Part shown: positions 37,141 to 45,848 of the stretch, piece by piece | Layout: every line of letters starts with the position of its first letter | Numbering within the stretch: position 1 is the stretch's first letter | Source: Altibacter sp. HG106 | GTDB lineage: Bacteria; Bacteroidota; Bacteroidia; Flavobacteriales; Flavobacteriaceae | Direction: 5' to 3' | NCBI RefSeq assembly: GCF_028561755.1 | Contig: NZ_JAQQTD010000002.1 | Location: 310,001-374,000 of the forward strand | DNA: 64,000 nt | Made by a program: the position numbers and the translations under genes | The notes under the pieces: model-generated | Seen by the model: only the letters and a program-made list of their open reading frames with translations | What the model was told of the DNA's origin: nothing | Database searches by the model: none

Positions 37141-38553
37141 ATGAAAGTAGAACAAATATATACCGGATGCCTGGCACACGCCGCTTATTATATCGAGAAC
37201 AATGGCGAAGCTGCTATTTTTGACCCCTTACGAGAAGTAGCACCCTATTTGGAACGTGCCAAACAAGATCAAGCCACCATTAAATATGTTTTTGAAACAC
37301 ATTTCCACGCCGATTTTGTGAGTGGCCATCTCGATCTTCAGAAGAAAGCGGGCGCAGCAATTGTTTTTGGACCGGGAGCGGCGCCAGAATACGAGGCGAT
37401 TACCGCCAGGGACGGTCAGATTTTTTCCGTTGGAAATTATCAAGTAAAGGTTATTCACACCCCTGGTCATACCATGGAAAGTACCACCTATTTGTTAGTT
37501 GACGAAAATGGGAAAGAGCACGGGATCATTACCGGGGACACCTTGTTTATTGGAGATGTGGGACGGCCCGACCTGGCCCAACACGTGGTTGCCGATCTGA
37601 CCGAAGAAAAGCTCGCCGGGCATCTCTACGATTCTCTTCGCAATAAGATCATGCCGTTAAGCGACGATCTCATTGTCTACCCCAATCACGGGGCGGGTTC
37701 GGCCTGTGGTAAAATGATGAGCAAAGAAACCACCGATACCCTGGGAAACCAGAAAAAGCTCAACTACGCCTTGCGACCCGATATGACCAAAGAAGAATTC
37801 ATTGAAGAATTGCTCACAGGGCTTACCAAGCCTCCCGGATATTTCCCTCAAAATGTGTTGATGAATATTAAGGGATACGATAGCTTAGACGAGGTCAAAG
37901 CGCGCGCCTTCACTCCGATGTCACCCACCGTTTTTGAAACTGTGGCCAATGAAACTGGGGCGTTAGTATTAGATACGCGCGATGCCGAAACCTTTGCCAA
38001 AGGATTTATTCCCAATAGTATCAATATTGGCCTGGAGGGCAATTTTGCACAATGGGTGGGTGAAATGATCCCTGATGTTACACAACAGATCTTACTGGTT
38101 ACCGAGCCGGGAACCGAAGACGAAGCGGTAACACGTCTTTCTCGTGTTGGGTACGATCATACCATTGGGTATTTGGACGGAAGTTTTCCTAGTTGGAAGG
38201 CAGACAACAGACCGTTCAACACTATAGATCGGGTGGATGCCGCAGAGGTCGCTTCAGCCTATGACGAAAATTCTTTGATCATTGACGTTCGAAAGAAAAG
38301 CGAATACGATTCGGAACATATTATCAATGCCGTGAACATTCCGTTGAATGAAATCAACAAACATTTGGCTGAAATTCCGAAGGACAAGACGTTCTATCTG
38401 CACTGCGCCGGTGGTTATCGCAGTATGATCGCTGCTTCCATCTTAAAGCAGCGCGGTTGGGATGAGGTGATCGATGTGCGCGCTGGTTTTGAAGCCTTAA
38501 AGGAAACCAACCTGCCCAAATCAGACTATGTGTGTCCCACCACCTTATTATAA
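37141..38553 (+). CDS. Persulfide-dioxygenase-like metallo-beta-lactamase fused to two rhodanese domains
   Basis: A 470-residue protein. Residues 1-250 are an ETHE1-like metallo-beta-lactamase domain with THFHADFVSGH (residues 53-63), HTPGHT and GDTLFIGDVGRPDLA. Then come two rhodanese domains: the first (about 265-360) has VLDTRDAETFAKGF but no cysteine in its active loop; the second (about 370-465) has the loop HCAGGYRS with Cys422. The combination suggests oxidation of glutathione- or protein-persulfides to sulfite with rhodanese transfer of sulfane sulfur. No signal peptide, so cytoplasmic. Single gene with a terminator behind. Confidence 0.9.
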   Translation: MKVEQIYTGCLAHAAYYIENNGEAAIFDPLREVAPYLERAKQDQATIKYVFETHFHADFVSGHLDLQKKAGAAIVFGPGAAPEYEAITARDGQIFSVGNYQVKVIHTPGHTMESTTYLLVDENGKEHGIITGDTLFIGDVGRPDLAQHVVADLTEEKLAGHLYDSLRNKIMPLSDDLIVYPNHGAGSACGKMMSKETTDTLGNQKKLNYALRPDMTKEEFIEELLTGLTKPPGYFPQNVLMNIKGYDSLDEVKARAFTPMSPTVFETVANETGALVLDTRDAETFAKGFIPNSINIGLEGNFAQWVGEMIPDVTQQILLVTEPGTEDEAVTRLSRVGYDHTIGYLDGSFPSWKADNRPFNTIDRVDAAEVASAYDENSLIIDVRKKSEYDSEHIINAVNIPLNEINKHLAEIPKDKTFYLHCAGGYRSMIAASILKQRGWDEVIDVRAGFEALKETNLPKSDYVCPTTLL

Positions 38554-38573
38554 ATTAAGTACCTGGAATATGG

Positions 38574-38612
38574 AAAGAGGGGCTCGGTTTCGTATCGAGC
38601 CTCTTTTTTTTT
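38574..38612 (+). terminator. Rho-independent terminator
   Basis: AAAGAGG..CTCG arm pairs with CGAGCCTCTTT, with a small GG bulge, followed by a long T-run (38603-38612). Ends the metallo-beta-lactamase/rhodanese transcript. Confidence 0.75.
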
Positions 38613-38657
38613 GGTACTTATTAAAAACAGCTACCCAAATGGGCAGGATGGGGTAGC

Positions 38658-38700
38658 TGACAAAAATCATCTTTTTCTTACGTGCCAGGCACTACCTTCG
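38658..38700 (+). promoter_or_regulatory. Fnr-type operator plus -7 box of the usp gene (site a)
   Basis: TGACAAAAATCA at 38658-38669 (one base off a perfect TGAC-N4-GTCA palindrome; flanks C and T as in the other three sites), 23 bases, then TACCTTCG at 38693-38700 (one base off TAnnTTTG). No TTG in the -33 window. ATG 38724. Confidence 0.75.
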
Positions 38701-38723
38701 TTATAACTTTTAATCACAACGCT

Positions 38724-39563
38724 ATGAAGACAATTTTAGTTCCTACTGATTTTTCACCGCATTCTGAAAATGCCTTGAGAGCCGCCGCGAGCATTGCCAA
38801 GAAAAAGAACGCCCAGATCATGGTGGTACACATGATTGGATTGGAAAGCGGACTCCTAACGTCGAATACCGATCTACCCACCGAAGCTTCTGTGTTCTAC
38901 GTTAAATTGGCCGAAAAACGCTTTTCTGAACTATTAGATCAGGTATATCTAAAAGATATTCAGGTGAAGTCTATGGTAAAAAAATACCGGAATTTTTCAG
39001 AAATAAATACGCTGGCCGCGGAACTTGAAACCGACTTGATCGTTATGAGCTCACACGGTGCCAGTGGTATCGAAGAGCTATTTCTGGGATCGAATACCGA
39101 AAAAGTGATCAGAACGTCTGAAATCCCCGTGTTGGTGATCAAACAATTTGTAGCTGATTTTGATATTGATTTAGGGGTGTTTGCAAGCGATTTTTCTTCG
39201 GAAGCGGTTAGCGTCTACATAGAAGCAAAGCAATTTTTCGACTTGTTTCAAGCTACCATGAAAACGGTTTATGTCAATATTCCCGGTAGGAACTTCAAAA
39301 CGAGTTCTGAAATTGACAAATTGCTCTATGATTTCTTTGAAGAAGCCGGATATGAAAATCCATCGGAAGCGGTTTCACAAGTCTCTATTGTTTCCGATAA
39401 GACCGTAGAACAAGGCGTGCTAGCCTATAGCGACCTTATCGATTCAGATGTAATAGTAGTGCCTACCCATGGTCGAAGAGGCTTGTCTCATTTGCTCCGC
39501 GGGAGTATTTCCGAAGATGTGGCAAACCACTCGCATAAACCGGTACTTACCATGAAATTATGA
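38724..39563 (+). CDS. Tandem universal stress protein
   Basis: A 279-residue protein of two Usp domains. Domain 1: MKTILVPTDFSPHSENALRA to about residue 145, with SSHGASGIEELFLGSNTEKV as the ATP-binding loop (G-2x-G-9x-G-S); domain 2: about 150-279, with PTHGRRGLSHLLRGSISEDV. Tandem Usp proteins bind ATP and appear in micro-oxic or anoxic survival in several bacteria. It carries the same operator as the cco and hem genes, tying it to oxygen limitation. Convergent with the Fnr-type gene, 3 bases apart. Confidence 0.9.
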   Translation: MKTILVPTDFSPHSENALRAAASIAKKKNAQIMVVHMIGLESGLLTSNTDLPTEASVFYVKLAEKRFSELLDQVYLKDIQVKSMVKKYRNFSEINTLAAELETDLIVMSSHGASGIEELFLGSNTEKVIRTSEIPVLVIKQFVADFDIDLGVFASDFSSEAVSVYIEAKQFFDLFQATMKTVYVNIPGRNFKTSSEIDKLLYDFFEEAGYENPSEAVSQVSIVSDKTVEQGVLAYSDLIDSDVIVVPTHGRRGLSHLLRGSISEDVANHSHKPVLTMKL

Positions 39564-39566
39564 GGG

Positions 39567-40268
39567 TTAAAGTCCTTCTGAAAGATTGTAAAGCGACTTC
39601 TTGTCTTCCAGTTTGATACGCTTTCCGGAAGTACTTACCAGTCCTTCTTTCTTAAACTTGGTAAGAGTACGTATGAGTAATTCGGTTGCCGTCCCTACCA
39701 CGTCTGCAATGTCGGCTCGGGATAACTGAAGGTATAGGTATCCGTCTTCGTCTTCGCCGAAATGGCTATCGAGGTATAATAAAACTTCGGCAAGACGTTG
39801 GCGGACACTTTTATGCGCCATATTTACAATGACATCATCGGCAAATTTCAGTTCCTGCGCCATCATCTTGAGCACGGCATTGGTAAAAAGCGGATTGTTT
39901 TGTAAACTCTCCTCGATATGTGTCTTCGGAATAAAACACACTTCCATATTTTCCAGCGCTGTGGCGCTCAAGTTGGTAGTTTCCGAAGCAATGACCGAGC
40001 GTTGTCCCAGCACCTCACCCTTGGAAGCGATCTTCACGATTTGATCGCGCCCGTTATCGCTCATTTTAGAAAGTTTAGAAATACCGTTCCGAACGCAAAA
40101 CACCCCATTGAGGCGTTCGCCTTCTTCGAAAATAGATTCGCCTTTTTTGATACTTCTGGTTTCTTTGCTATCCGACATGCGTTTTAACTCCTCTTTCTTC
40201 AAGGCCTTAAAACTGTTCATTTGTCTTATGATACAATTCTCGCAGCGCGATTGTGCTTTTTTATCCAT
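39567..40268 (-). CDS. Crp/Fnr-family transcriptional regulator
   Basis: A 233-residue regulator: cyclic-nucleotide-binding-type beta-roll (residues about 20-135), dimer helix, and a winged HTH (about 165-230) with recognition helix GTATELLIRTLTKFKKEGL. The recognition Glu and Arg (E..xxR) match E. coli FNR, where they read TTGAT-type half-sites. Cluster cysteines: Cys9 and Cys12 (RCENC) align with FNR Cys20/Cys23 and Cys111 (EVCFIP) with Cys122; the position of FNR Cys29 is Asn18. Thus an Fe-S sensor with three Cys plus another ligand is possible. The likely regulator of the four TGAC-N4-GTCA promoters around it. Confidence 0.9.
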   Translation of the reverse strand: MDKKAQSRCENCIIRQMNSFKALKKEELKRMSDSKETRSIKKGESIFEEGERLNGVFCVRNGISKLSKMSDNGRDQIVKIASKGEVLGQRSVIASETTNLSATALENMEVCFIPKTHIEESLQNNPLFTNAVLKMMAQELKFADDVIVNMAHKSVRQRLAEVLLYLDSHFGEDEDGYLYLQLSRADIADVVGTATELLIRTLTKFKKEGLVSTSGKRIKLEDKKSLYNLSEGL

Positions 40269-40275
40269 TGCGTAA

Positions 40276-40283
40276 CAAAGCTA
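40276..40283 (-). promoter_or_regulatory. -7 box TAGCTTTG for the Fnr-type gene
   Basis: Full TAnnTTTG match on the minus strand, seven bases before the ATG at 40268, giving a very short leader. No TGAC-N4-GTCA site nearby, so no autoregulation is evident. Confidence 0.4.
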
Positions 40284-40322
40284 ACAGATTTCTAATGATT
40301 TTGAAAGAGGGAGGTGTATTCC

Positions 40323-40544
40323 TTATCGCCCAAGGTCGGGACGATCTTCGTAGAAATCGTCAAAGGTCTTGTCGGTTTGATAGTCATCCCGAAGGATTCG
40401 ATATACCGTGTAGACGAGGATTGCCTGGCCCGCGCAGGTGAGTACAAATACCCAGGAATAGGAACCTCCTAACGTAGCAAAGCAAAGGGTGGTAATAAGC
40501 AGTAAGGTGGTAACGCCTAATAAGGTGAGGGCAGAAAGTTTCAT
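40323..40544 (-). CDS. Small membrane protein of unknown function
   Basis: A 73-residue protein, MKLSALTLLGVTTLLLITTL at the N-terminus, with two hydrophobic helices (about 4-26 and 32-49) and a soluble C-terminus VYRILRDDYQTDKTFDDFYEDRPDLGR. It lies between the Fnr-type gene and ccoI, divergent from ccoI. A possible -7 box TACCTTTC precedes it, but no operator at the 23-base distance. No family recognised. Confidence 0.65.
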   Translation of the reverse strand: MKLSALTLLGVTTLLLITTLCFATLGGSYSWVFVLTCAGQAILVYTVYRILRDDYQTDKTFDDFYEDRPDLGR

Positions 40545-40617
40545 AACATATTTTTAGAAAGGTACGGATTACCACGTCAAAAGGGTGTCAATAAATTCCT
40601 AAAAAAGAGGATACGGC

Positions 40618-40660
40618 TGACAAAAGTCATCTTTTTCGCCCCCTTACTTTGTCACCTTTG
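40618..40660 (+). promoter_or_regulatory. Fnr-type operator plus -7 box of ccoI (site b)
   Basis: TGACAAAAGTCA at 40618-40629, 23 bases, CACCTTTG at 40653-40660 (one base off TAnnTTTG). ATG at 40707. No TTG in the -33 window. Confidence 0.8.
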
Positions 40661-40706
40661 TATCCATCAGATAAGGGCGTGTATCGTCCTAAGCATTGTA
40701 AAGGAT

Positions 40707-43142
40707 ATGGAATTATGTTTTCACTGTGGGGATCCTTGTAAGGAGACAGCGATTGTTGCGCAAGACAAGCATTTTTGTTGTCACGGATGCAAAACCGTTT
40801 ACGATATACTAAATGACAACGACCTTTCGCATTATTATAATCTCGAAACAAGACCTGGAATTTCTCCCTCCCGATTTGACGGAAAATTTGATTTTCTGGA
40901 AAACGATTCCATTGTCGAGAAGCTACTGGATTTCAATGAAAACAACGTTCAAGTAGTCACGTTTACCATACCATCGATTCATTGTAGCTCCTGTATCTGG
41001 GTCTTGGAAAACTTGCATAAAATAGAACCCGCCGTACAAAGCGTACAAGTAAACTTTCCGAAGAAAACCGCGCGAATCACCTATGCTGCCAACGAACTGA
41101 AGCTGCTTGACGTCGTTGTCTTATTAAGTAAAATAGGCTACGAACCCTACATTTCTCTAGAGGACGCCACTAAGGAAGACGCCCGTATCGACCGAAGTTT
41201 GATCTACAAACTAGGGGTAGCAGGTTTTGCCTTTGGGAATATCATGTTTTTGTCGTTTCCCGAATATTTTGAAGTTCACGACTTCTGGTTAGACCGTTTC
41301 AAACATTTGTTTCGTTGGTTGATGTTCGGGTTTTCGTTGCCGGTGGTCCTGTATTCGGGACAGGATTATTTAATTTCAGCCTTCAAGAGCTTGCGCGCTA
41401 AAATGCTCAATATTGACATTCCTATCGCATTAGGAATTATCGTGCTCTTTGCGCGTTCTACGCTAGAGATTGCGATGGATTGGGGAACCGGCTTTTTCGA
41501 TAGCCTATCGGGCTTGGTATTCTTTTTACTACTCGGAAAATTTTTTCAGCAAAAAACCTATTCCTTCCTCTCTTTTGAGCGCGATTACAAATCGTATTTT
41601 CCCATAGCGGTGACGCGGTTGCGAAAGCTAACTTCGGAAGGCAATACTTCCATCAAAGAAGAACAAGCGCAGATAAACGAATTAGCTCCGGGCGACCGTA
41701 TTTTAATTCGGAATGAAGAATTGATACCCGTCGACGGGATCTTAATCAACGGGAACGCCTTGATTGACTATAGTTTTGTGACCGGGGAAGCCGAACCCGT
41801 CACAAAGCAGTCGGGAGATACCTTGTATGCAGGAGGGCGACAACAGGCGGGTATCATAGAGGTAGAGGTAATTGCTTCCGTGGCCCAAAGTTATCTAACT
41901 CAGTTATGGGCGAATGACGTATTTTCGAAACGGCACACCACTTTTTACAAGGGCATTACCAATACGGTGAGCAAACACTTTACGATAAGTCTTTTGGCTA
42001 TTGCCATTATCGCCACCACCTTTTGGCTATATTACGAACCCTCCTTGGCGCTCAATGTTTTTACGGCGGTTCTTATCGTCGCCTGTCCCTGTGCGATTGC
42101 ACTGGCTGCGCCTTTCACTTTAGGAAACATGCTCAGAATTTTCGGGCGTCACAAATTATATGCGAAAAACAGCGCGGTTATTGAGCAATTGGCCGAGGTA
42201 GATACGGTGGTTTTCGACAAAACCGGAACCCTTACCACTACTAAAAAAAGTGTGATCACCTATGAGGGAATCGCCCTTACTTCGGAAGAAGAGCGTTTGC
42301 TTACGGCTACCTTGCGAGCTTCCAATCATCCGTTAAGTAGATCGCTATACGATATGCTTCAGGTCAACGACATCTATACGTTGGATGAATTCACAGAGGA
42401 AGTAGGGCAAGGAATAACAGGGCGAAAAGAATACAATCAAGTGAAGGTGGGAGGGTATGATTTTGTCGCAAAAAATTTGCCACAACATGAAGCGCCTCTT
42501 TCTTCCAACCGAACCAGTGTTCACATAAGCACGAACAAGCAATACAAAGGGTGCTATGTATTCTACCACGAATACCGTACAGGGGTGCAAGCGGTGTTTG
42601 ACGCCTTATCTCCTTCAAACGAACTTGTGGTCTTATCTGGCGATAATGATGGAGAGAAGGCATATCTATCAAAATTACTTCCGAAGAAAACGCGATTTGC
42701 TTTCAATCAAAAGCCAGAAGACAAGTTAGTATTCATTAAACGTCTGCAGCAGGATGGAAAGAAAGTGCTTATGGTGGGCGACGGATTGAATGATGCAGGA
42801 GCCCTGGCACAAAGTGATGTGGGGATTGTAATTTCCGAGAACATCAACGTTTTTTCGCCAGCCTGCGATGGTATTTTAGATGCTGCTCGTTTCAACGACC
42901 TTCCACGATTTATCCAACTTTCTGAAAAGGCGAGAGCGGTGATCAAATATGCCTTTTTATTTTCTCTGCTCTACAACTTAATAGGATTAGGGTTTGCCGT
43001 CATAGGACATCTGAAACCGGTGATTGCGGCTGTTTTAATGCCACTGAGTTCAATAAGCATTGTCGTTTTCACTACCCTCTACACTTACGTGCTTGGAAGA
43101 CAATTGCAAACAAAAGGGACCCGTCAAAGTTCGGTGCGATGA
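40707..43142 (+). CDS. ccoI: Copper-translocating P-type ATPase for cbb3 oxidase assembly
   Basis: An 811-residue P1B ATPase of the FixI/CcoI/CopA2 type, exporting copper for loading of the cbb3 oxidase. The N-terminus is Cys-rich (MELCFHCGDPC; HFCCHGCKTVYDIL), as in this subfamily, then an HMA domain with IHCSSCIWVLE, eight transmembrane helices with the ion-binding CPCAIALAAPF, the phosphorylation site DKTGTLT, and GDGLNDAGALAQSD. Position between an Fnr-type gene and ccoS, and operator (b), fit the cbb3 role. Confidence 0.93.
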   Translation: MELCFHCGDPCKETAIVAQDKHFCCHGCKTVYDILNDNDLSHYYNLETRPGISPSRFDGKFDFLENDSIVEKLLDFNENNVQVVTFTIPSIHCSSCIWVLENLHKIEPAVQSVQVNFPKKTARITYAANELKLLDVVVLLSKIGYEPYISLEDATKEDARIDRSLIYKLGVAGFAFGNIMFLSFPEYFEVHDFWLDRFKHLFRWLMFGFSLPVVLYSGQDYLISAFKSLRAKMLNIDIPIALGIIVLFARSTLEIAMDWGTGFFDSLSGLVFFLLLGKFFQQKTYSFLSFERDYKSYFPIAVTRLRKLTSEGNTSIKEEQAQINELAPGDRILIRNEELIPVDGILINGNALIDYSFVTGEAEPVTKQSGDTLYAGGRQQAGIIEVEVIASVAQSYLTQLWANDVFSKRHTTFYKGITNTVSKHFTISLLAIAIIATTFWLYYEPSLALNVFTAVLIVACPCAIALAAPFTLGNMLRIFGRHKLYAKNSAVIEQLAEVDTVVFDKTGTLTTTKKSVITYEGIALTSEEERLLTATLRASNHPLSRSLYDMLQVNDIYTLDEFTEEVGQGITGRKEYNQVKVGGYDFVAKNLPQHEAPLSSNRTSVHISTNKQYKGCYVFYHEYRTGVQAVFDALSPSNELVVLSGDNDGEKAYLSKLLPKKTRFAFNQKPEDKLVFIKRLQQDGKKVLMVGDGLNDAGALAQSDVGIVISENINVFSPACDGILDAARFNDLPRFIQLSEKARAVIKYAFLFSLLYNLIGLGFAVIGHLKPVIAAVLMPLSSISIVVFTTLYTYVLGRQLQTKGTRQSSVR

Positions 43143-43164
43143 AGGATATAAAATACGTGGGAAC

Positions 43165-43207
43165 TGACAAAAGTCATCATTTAGGAAATCGGGCCATGCT
43201 ACTTTTA
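43165..43207 (+). promoter_or_regulatory. Fnr-type operator plus -7 box of ccoS (site c)
   Basis: TGACAAAAGTCA at 43165-43176, 23 bases, TACTTTTA at 43200-43207 (one base off TAnnTTTG). ATG at 43228. The site lies 22 bases behind the ccoI stop, giving ccoS-NOQP its own promoter. Confidence 0.8.
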
Positions 43208-43227
43208 CACCGTATTAAAACTTCCAT

Positions 43228-43443
43228 ATGAATATTATTTATCTGCTTTTAACCATTAGTGTTATCGTTGCTCTCGGCTTTTTCGTAGCCTTTGTGCTTT
43301 CGGTGCGAAAAGGGCAGTATGACGACGTATACACTCCCTCGGTGCGAATGCTGTTTGATGATGAACTCGTTAAAGGAAAGACCGAAGTATCCACCAAAAA
43401 CAAGCAATCAATACCAACTCAAGAACAACAAGGATCATTATGA
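43228..43443 (+). CDS. ccoS: cbb3-type oxidase assembly protein CcoS
   Basis: A 71-residue single-helix membrane protein. One helix (residues 3-27) is followed by the CcoS signature KGQYDDVYTPSVRMLFDDE. CcoS is required for cofactor insertion in cbb3 oxidase. The C-terminus is hydrophilic. The stop overlaps the ccoN start by 4 bases (ATGA). Confidence 0.93.
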   Translation: MNIIYLLLTISVIVALGFFVAFVLSVRKGQYDDVYTPSVRMLFDDELVKGKTEVSTKNKQSIPTQEQQGSL

Positions 43444-45644
43444 AATTAGACACTTTTTACTACGACAATAAGATCGTTCGTAAGTTTGTAATCGCAACAT
43501 TATTTTGGGGCATTATTGGGATGAGCGTGGGGCTCCTGCTCGCCTTTATGTTTTTATTCCCAAACCTCACGGATGGTATTTCCTGGTTGAGTTTCGGGCG
43601 GTTACGTCCGCTTCATACCAACGCGGTGATCTTCGCTTTTGTTGGAAACGCCATCTTTGCCGGGGTCTATTATTCTACCCAGCGCCTCCTAAAAGCGCGT
43701 ATGTGGAAAAATTGGCTCAGTAATTTCAATTTTTGGGGCTGGCAGCTGATCATTTTAGGCGCTGCCATCACACTTCCGCTAGGATATACCACCTCTAAAG
43801 AATACGCAGAACTGGAATGGCCTTTCGATATCGCCATTGCCCTGGTATGGGTCGCTTTTGGCGCCAACCTTATTGGGACGATCTTAAAGCGTCGTCAACG
43901 ACACCTGTATGTCGCCATTTGGTTTTATATCGCCACCTTCGTAACGGTTGCGGTGCTTCATATTGTCAATAGCATCGAATTGCCTATTAGCGCCCTAAAA
44001 AGCTATTCGGCCTATGCTGGAGTGCAAGATGCCTTGGTACAATGGTGGTACGGTCATAACGCGGTTGCCTTTTTCCTTACCACACCGTTCCTGGGGTTGA
44101 TGTACTATTTTGTTCCGAAGGCGGCAAATAGACCCGTCTATTCGTACCGTCTGTCGATTATCCACTTTTGGTCGCTCATCTTTATCTATATCTGGGCAGG
44201 GCCACACCACTTGTTATACACTTCCTTACCGGGTTGGGCACAGAGCTTAGGGGTCGCTTTTTCGGTGATGCTGATCGCCCCTTCCTGGGGGGGGATGATC
44301 AACGGACTCCTAACCTTGCGCGGTGCCTGGGATAAGGTGCGTACCGACCCCGTGTTGAAGTTTATGGTGGTCGCGATTACCGGATACGGGATGGCGACTT
44401 TTGAAGGTCCCATGCTGTCTTTGAAGAACGTGAACGCCATCGCACACTTCACCGATTGGATCATTGCCCACGTGCACGTAGGCGCTTTGGCTTGGAATGG
44501 CTTCCTCACCTTTGGAATGGTGTATTGGCTGGTTCCGAAGTTATTCAAAACCAAATTGTGGTCAACGAAATTAGCGAACGTCCATTTCTGGATCGGTACG
44601 TTGGGAATCATTATGTATGCGCTACCCATGTATGTAGCCGGATTTGTACAAGCCTTTATGTGGAAACAATTCAATCCTGATGGTACCTTGGTCTATGGAA
44701 ACTTTCTGGAAACCGTCAGCGAGATAATCCCCATGTACTGGATGCGTGCGATAGGAGGAAGCCTTTATATCGTAGGGGCAATCATTGGGGTGTACAACGC
44801 CTATAAAACCGCTCGCTCCGGAAGCAAGGTAACCGATGAGCTAGCCGAAGCGGCTCCTTTAGAACGTGTCACCAAGAAGAGAACCGTGAAAGAAGGATGG
44901 CATACCTGGTTAGAACGACGTCCTGTCAAGTTAACGCTGTATGCGACCATCGCGATTCTTATTGGTGGTATCGTACAGATCATGCCCTCTCTCTTAGTGG
45001 ATGATTACGTCCCAAAAATTTCCAGTGTGAAACCGTATACGCCATTGGAGCTGGAAGGGCGCGATATCTATATACGTGAAAGCTGTAACGCCTGCCATTC
45101 GCAAATGGTACGGCCCTTCCGAAGCGAGGTAGAACGCTATGGCGAATATTCTAAAGCAGGAGAGTTTGTGTACGATCATCCCTTCCTGTGGGGAAGCAAG
45201 CGAACCGGGCCCGACTTGCATCGTATTGGTCAAAAATACAGCGATAACTGGCATCTAAATCACTTCTACGATCCGCAGAGCACCTCTTCCGGTTCGATCA
45301 TGCCTTCGTACAAGTGGCTCATTCGGAATAAACTGGATAAAAGCATGACAGAGAAGAAAATGCAGGCTATGATCTCTTTAGGAGTGCCATATTCTGAAGA
45401 AGATGTAGCGCGCGCACAAGCATGGATGAGCGAACAAGGAACACAGATCGAGCAGAACTTATATGCCGATCCCGATTTCGCTAAAACGTACGAAGCCGAT
45501 AAGACCTATGCGGCTGAAAATGGCGAAGAATTTATTGAAATGCGTGATCGCGAGGTGGTCGCCCTTATCGCCTATCTACAGCGGTTAGGAACCGATATTA
45601 ACGTGCCTGAAGGAGAAGAGACGGCAGTAAACTTAAACGACTAA
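43440..45644 (+). CDS. ccoNO: Fused cbb3 cytochrome c oxidase subunit I/II (CcoN-CcoO)
   Basis: A 734-residue fusion typical of Bacteroidota. Residues about 1-480 are CcoN, the twelve-helix haem-copper subunit (RPLHTNAVIFAFVGNAIFAG; the copper-ligand stretch WWYGHNAVAFFLT; GPHHLLYTSLP; the haem ligands in IIAHVHVGALAWNG). After a linker and one helix (residues about 500-520) comes CcoO, a membrane-anchored mono-haem cytochrome c with CNACH at residues 549-553 and MVRPFRSEVERYGEYS. The complex reduces O2 at low concentrations and pumps protons. Translationally coupled to ccoS. Confidence 0.96.
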   Translation: MKLDTFYYDNKIVRKFVIATLFWGIIGMSVGLLLAFMFLFPNLTDGISWLSFGRLRPLHTNAVIFAFVGNAIFAGVYYSTQRLLKARMWKNWLSNFNFWGWQLIILGAAITLPLGYTTSKEYAELEWPFDIAIALVWVAFGANLIGTILKRRQRHLYVAIWFYIATFVTVAVLHIVNSIELPISALKSYSAYAGVQDALVQWWYGHNAVAFFLTTPFLGLMYYFVPKAANRPVYSYRLSIIHFWSLIFIYIWAGPHHLLYTSLPGWAQSLGVAFSVMLIAPSWGGMINGLLTLRGAWDKVRTDPVLKFMVVAITGYGMATFEGPMLSLKNVNAIAHFTDWIIAHVHVGALAWNGFLTFGMVYWLVPKLFKTKLWSTKLANVHFWIGTLGIIMYALPMYVAGFVQAFMWKQFNPDGTLVYGNFLETVSEIIPMYWMRAIGGSLYIVGAIIGVYNAYKTARSGSKVTDELAEAAPLERVTKKRTVKEGWHTWLERRPVKLTLYATIAILIGGIVQIMPSLLVDDYVPKISSVKPYTPLELEGRDIYIRESCNACHSQMVRPFRSEVERYGEYSKAGEFVYDHPFLWGSKRTGPDLHRIGQKYSDNWHLNHFYDPQSTSSGSIMPSYKWLIRNKLDKSMTEKKMQAMISLGVPYSEEDVARAQAWMSEQGTQIEQNLYADPDFAKTYEADKTYAAENGEEFIEMRDREVVALIAYLQRLGTDINVPEGEETAVNLND

Positions 45645-45647
45645 GCT

Positions 45648-45848
45648 ATGTTGAAATTTGTGAAAGGAAATCTGGAAAACATTGATGGGGTGGCACTTTA
45701 CCCGATCATCTCATTGCTCATCTTCTTCCTCTTTTTTGTAGGGTTATTCTGGTGGGTGTTTACGGCCAAGAAGGCACATATCAAAGAAGTGAGTCGCATT
45801 CCGCTAGAAGATAAAAATAGCACCAACCAAAAATCAACTGAATTATGA
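45648..45848 (+). CDS. ccoQ: cbb3 oxidase small subunit CcoQ
   Basis: A 66-residue single-helix protein (helix at about 17-39: YPIISLLIFFLFFVGLFW), with a soluble lysine-rich C-terminus as in CcoQ/FixQ. It sits 3 bases behind ccoNO and overlaps ccoP by 4 bases. The sequence itself is short and weakly diagnostic; context makes the call. Confidence 0.85.
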   Translation: MLKFVKGNLENIDGVALYPIISLLIFFLFFVGLFWWVFTAKKAHIKEVSRIPLEDKNSTNQKSTEL

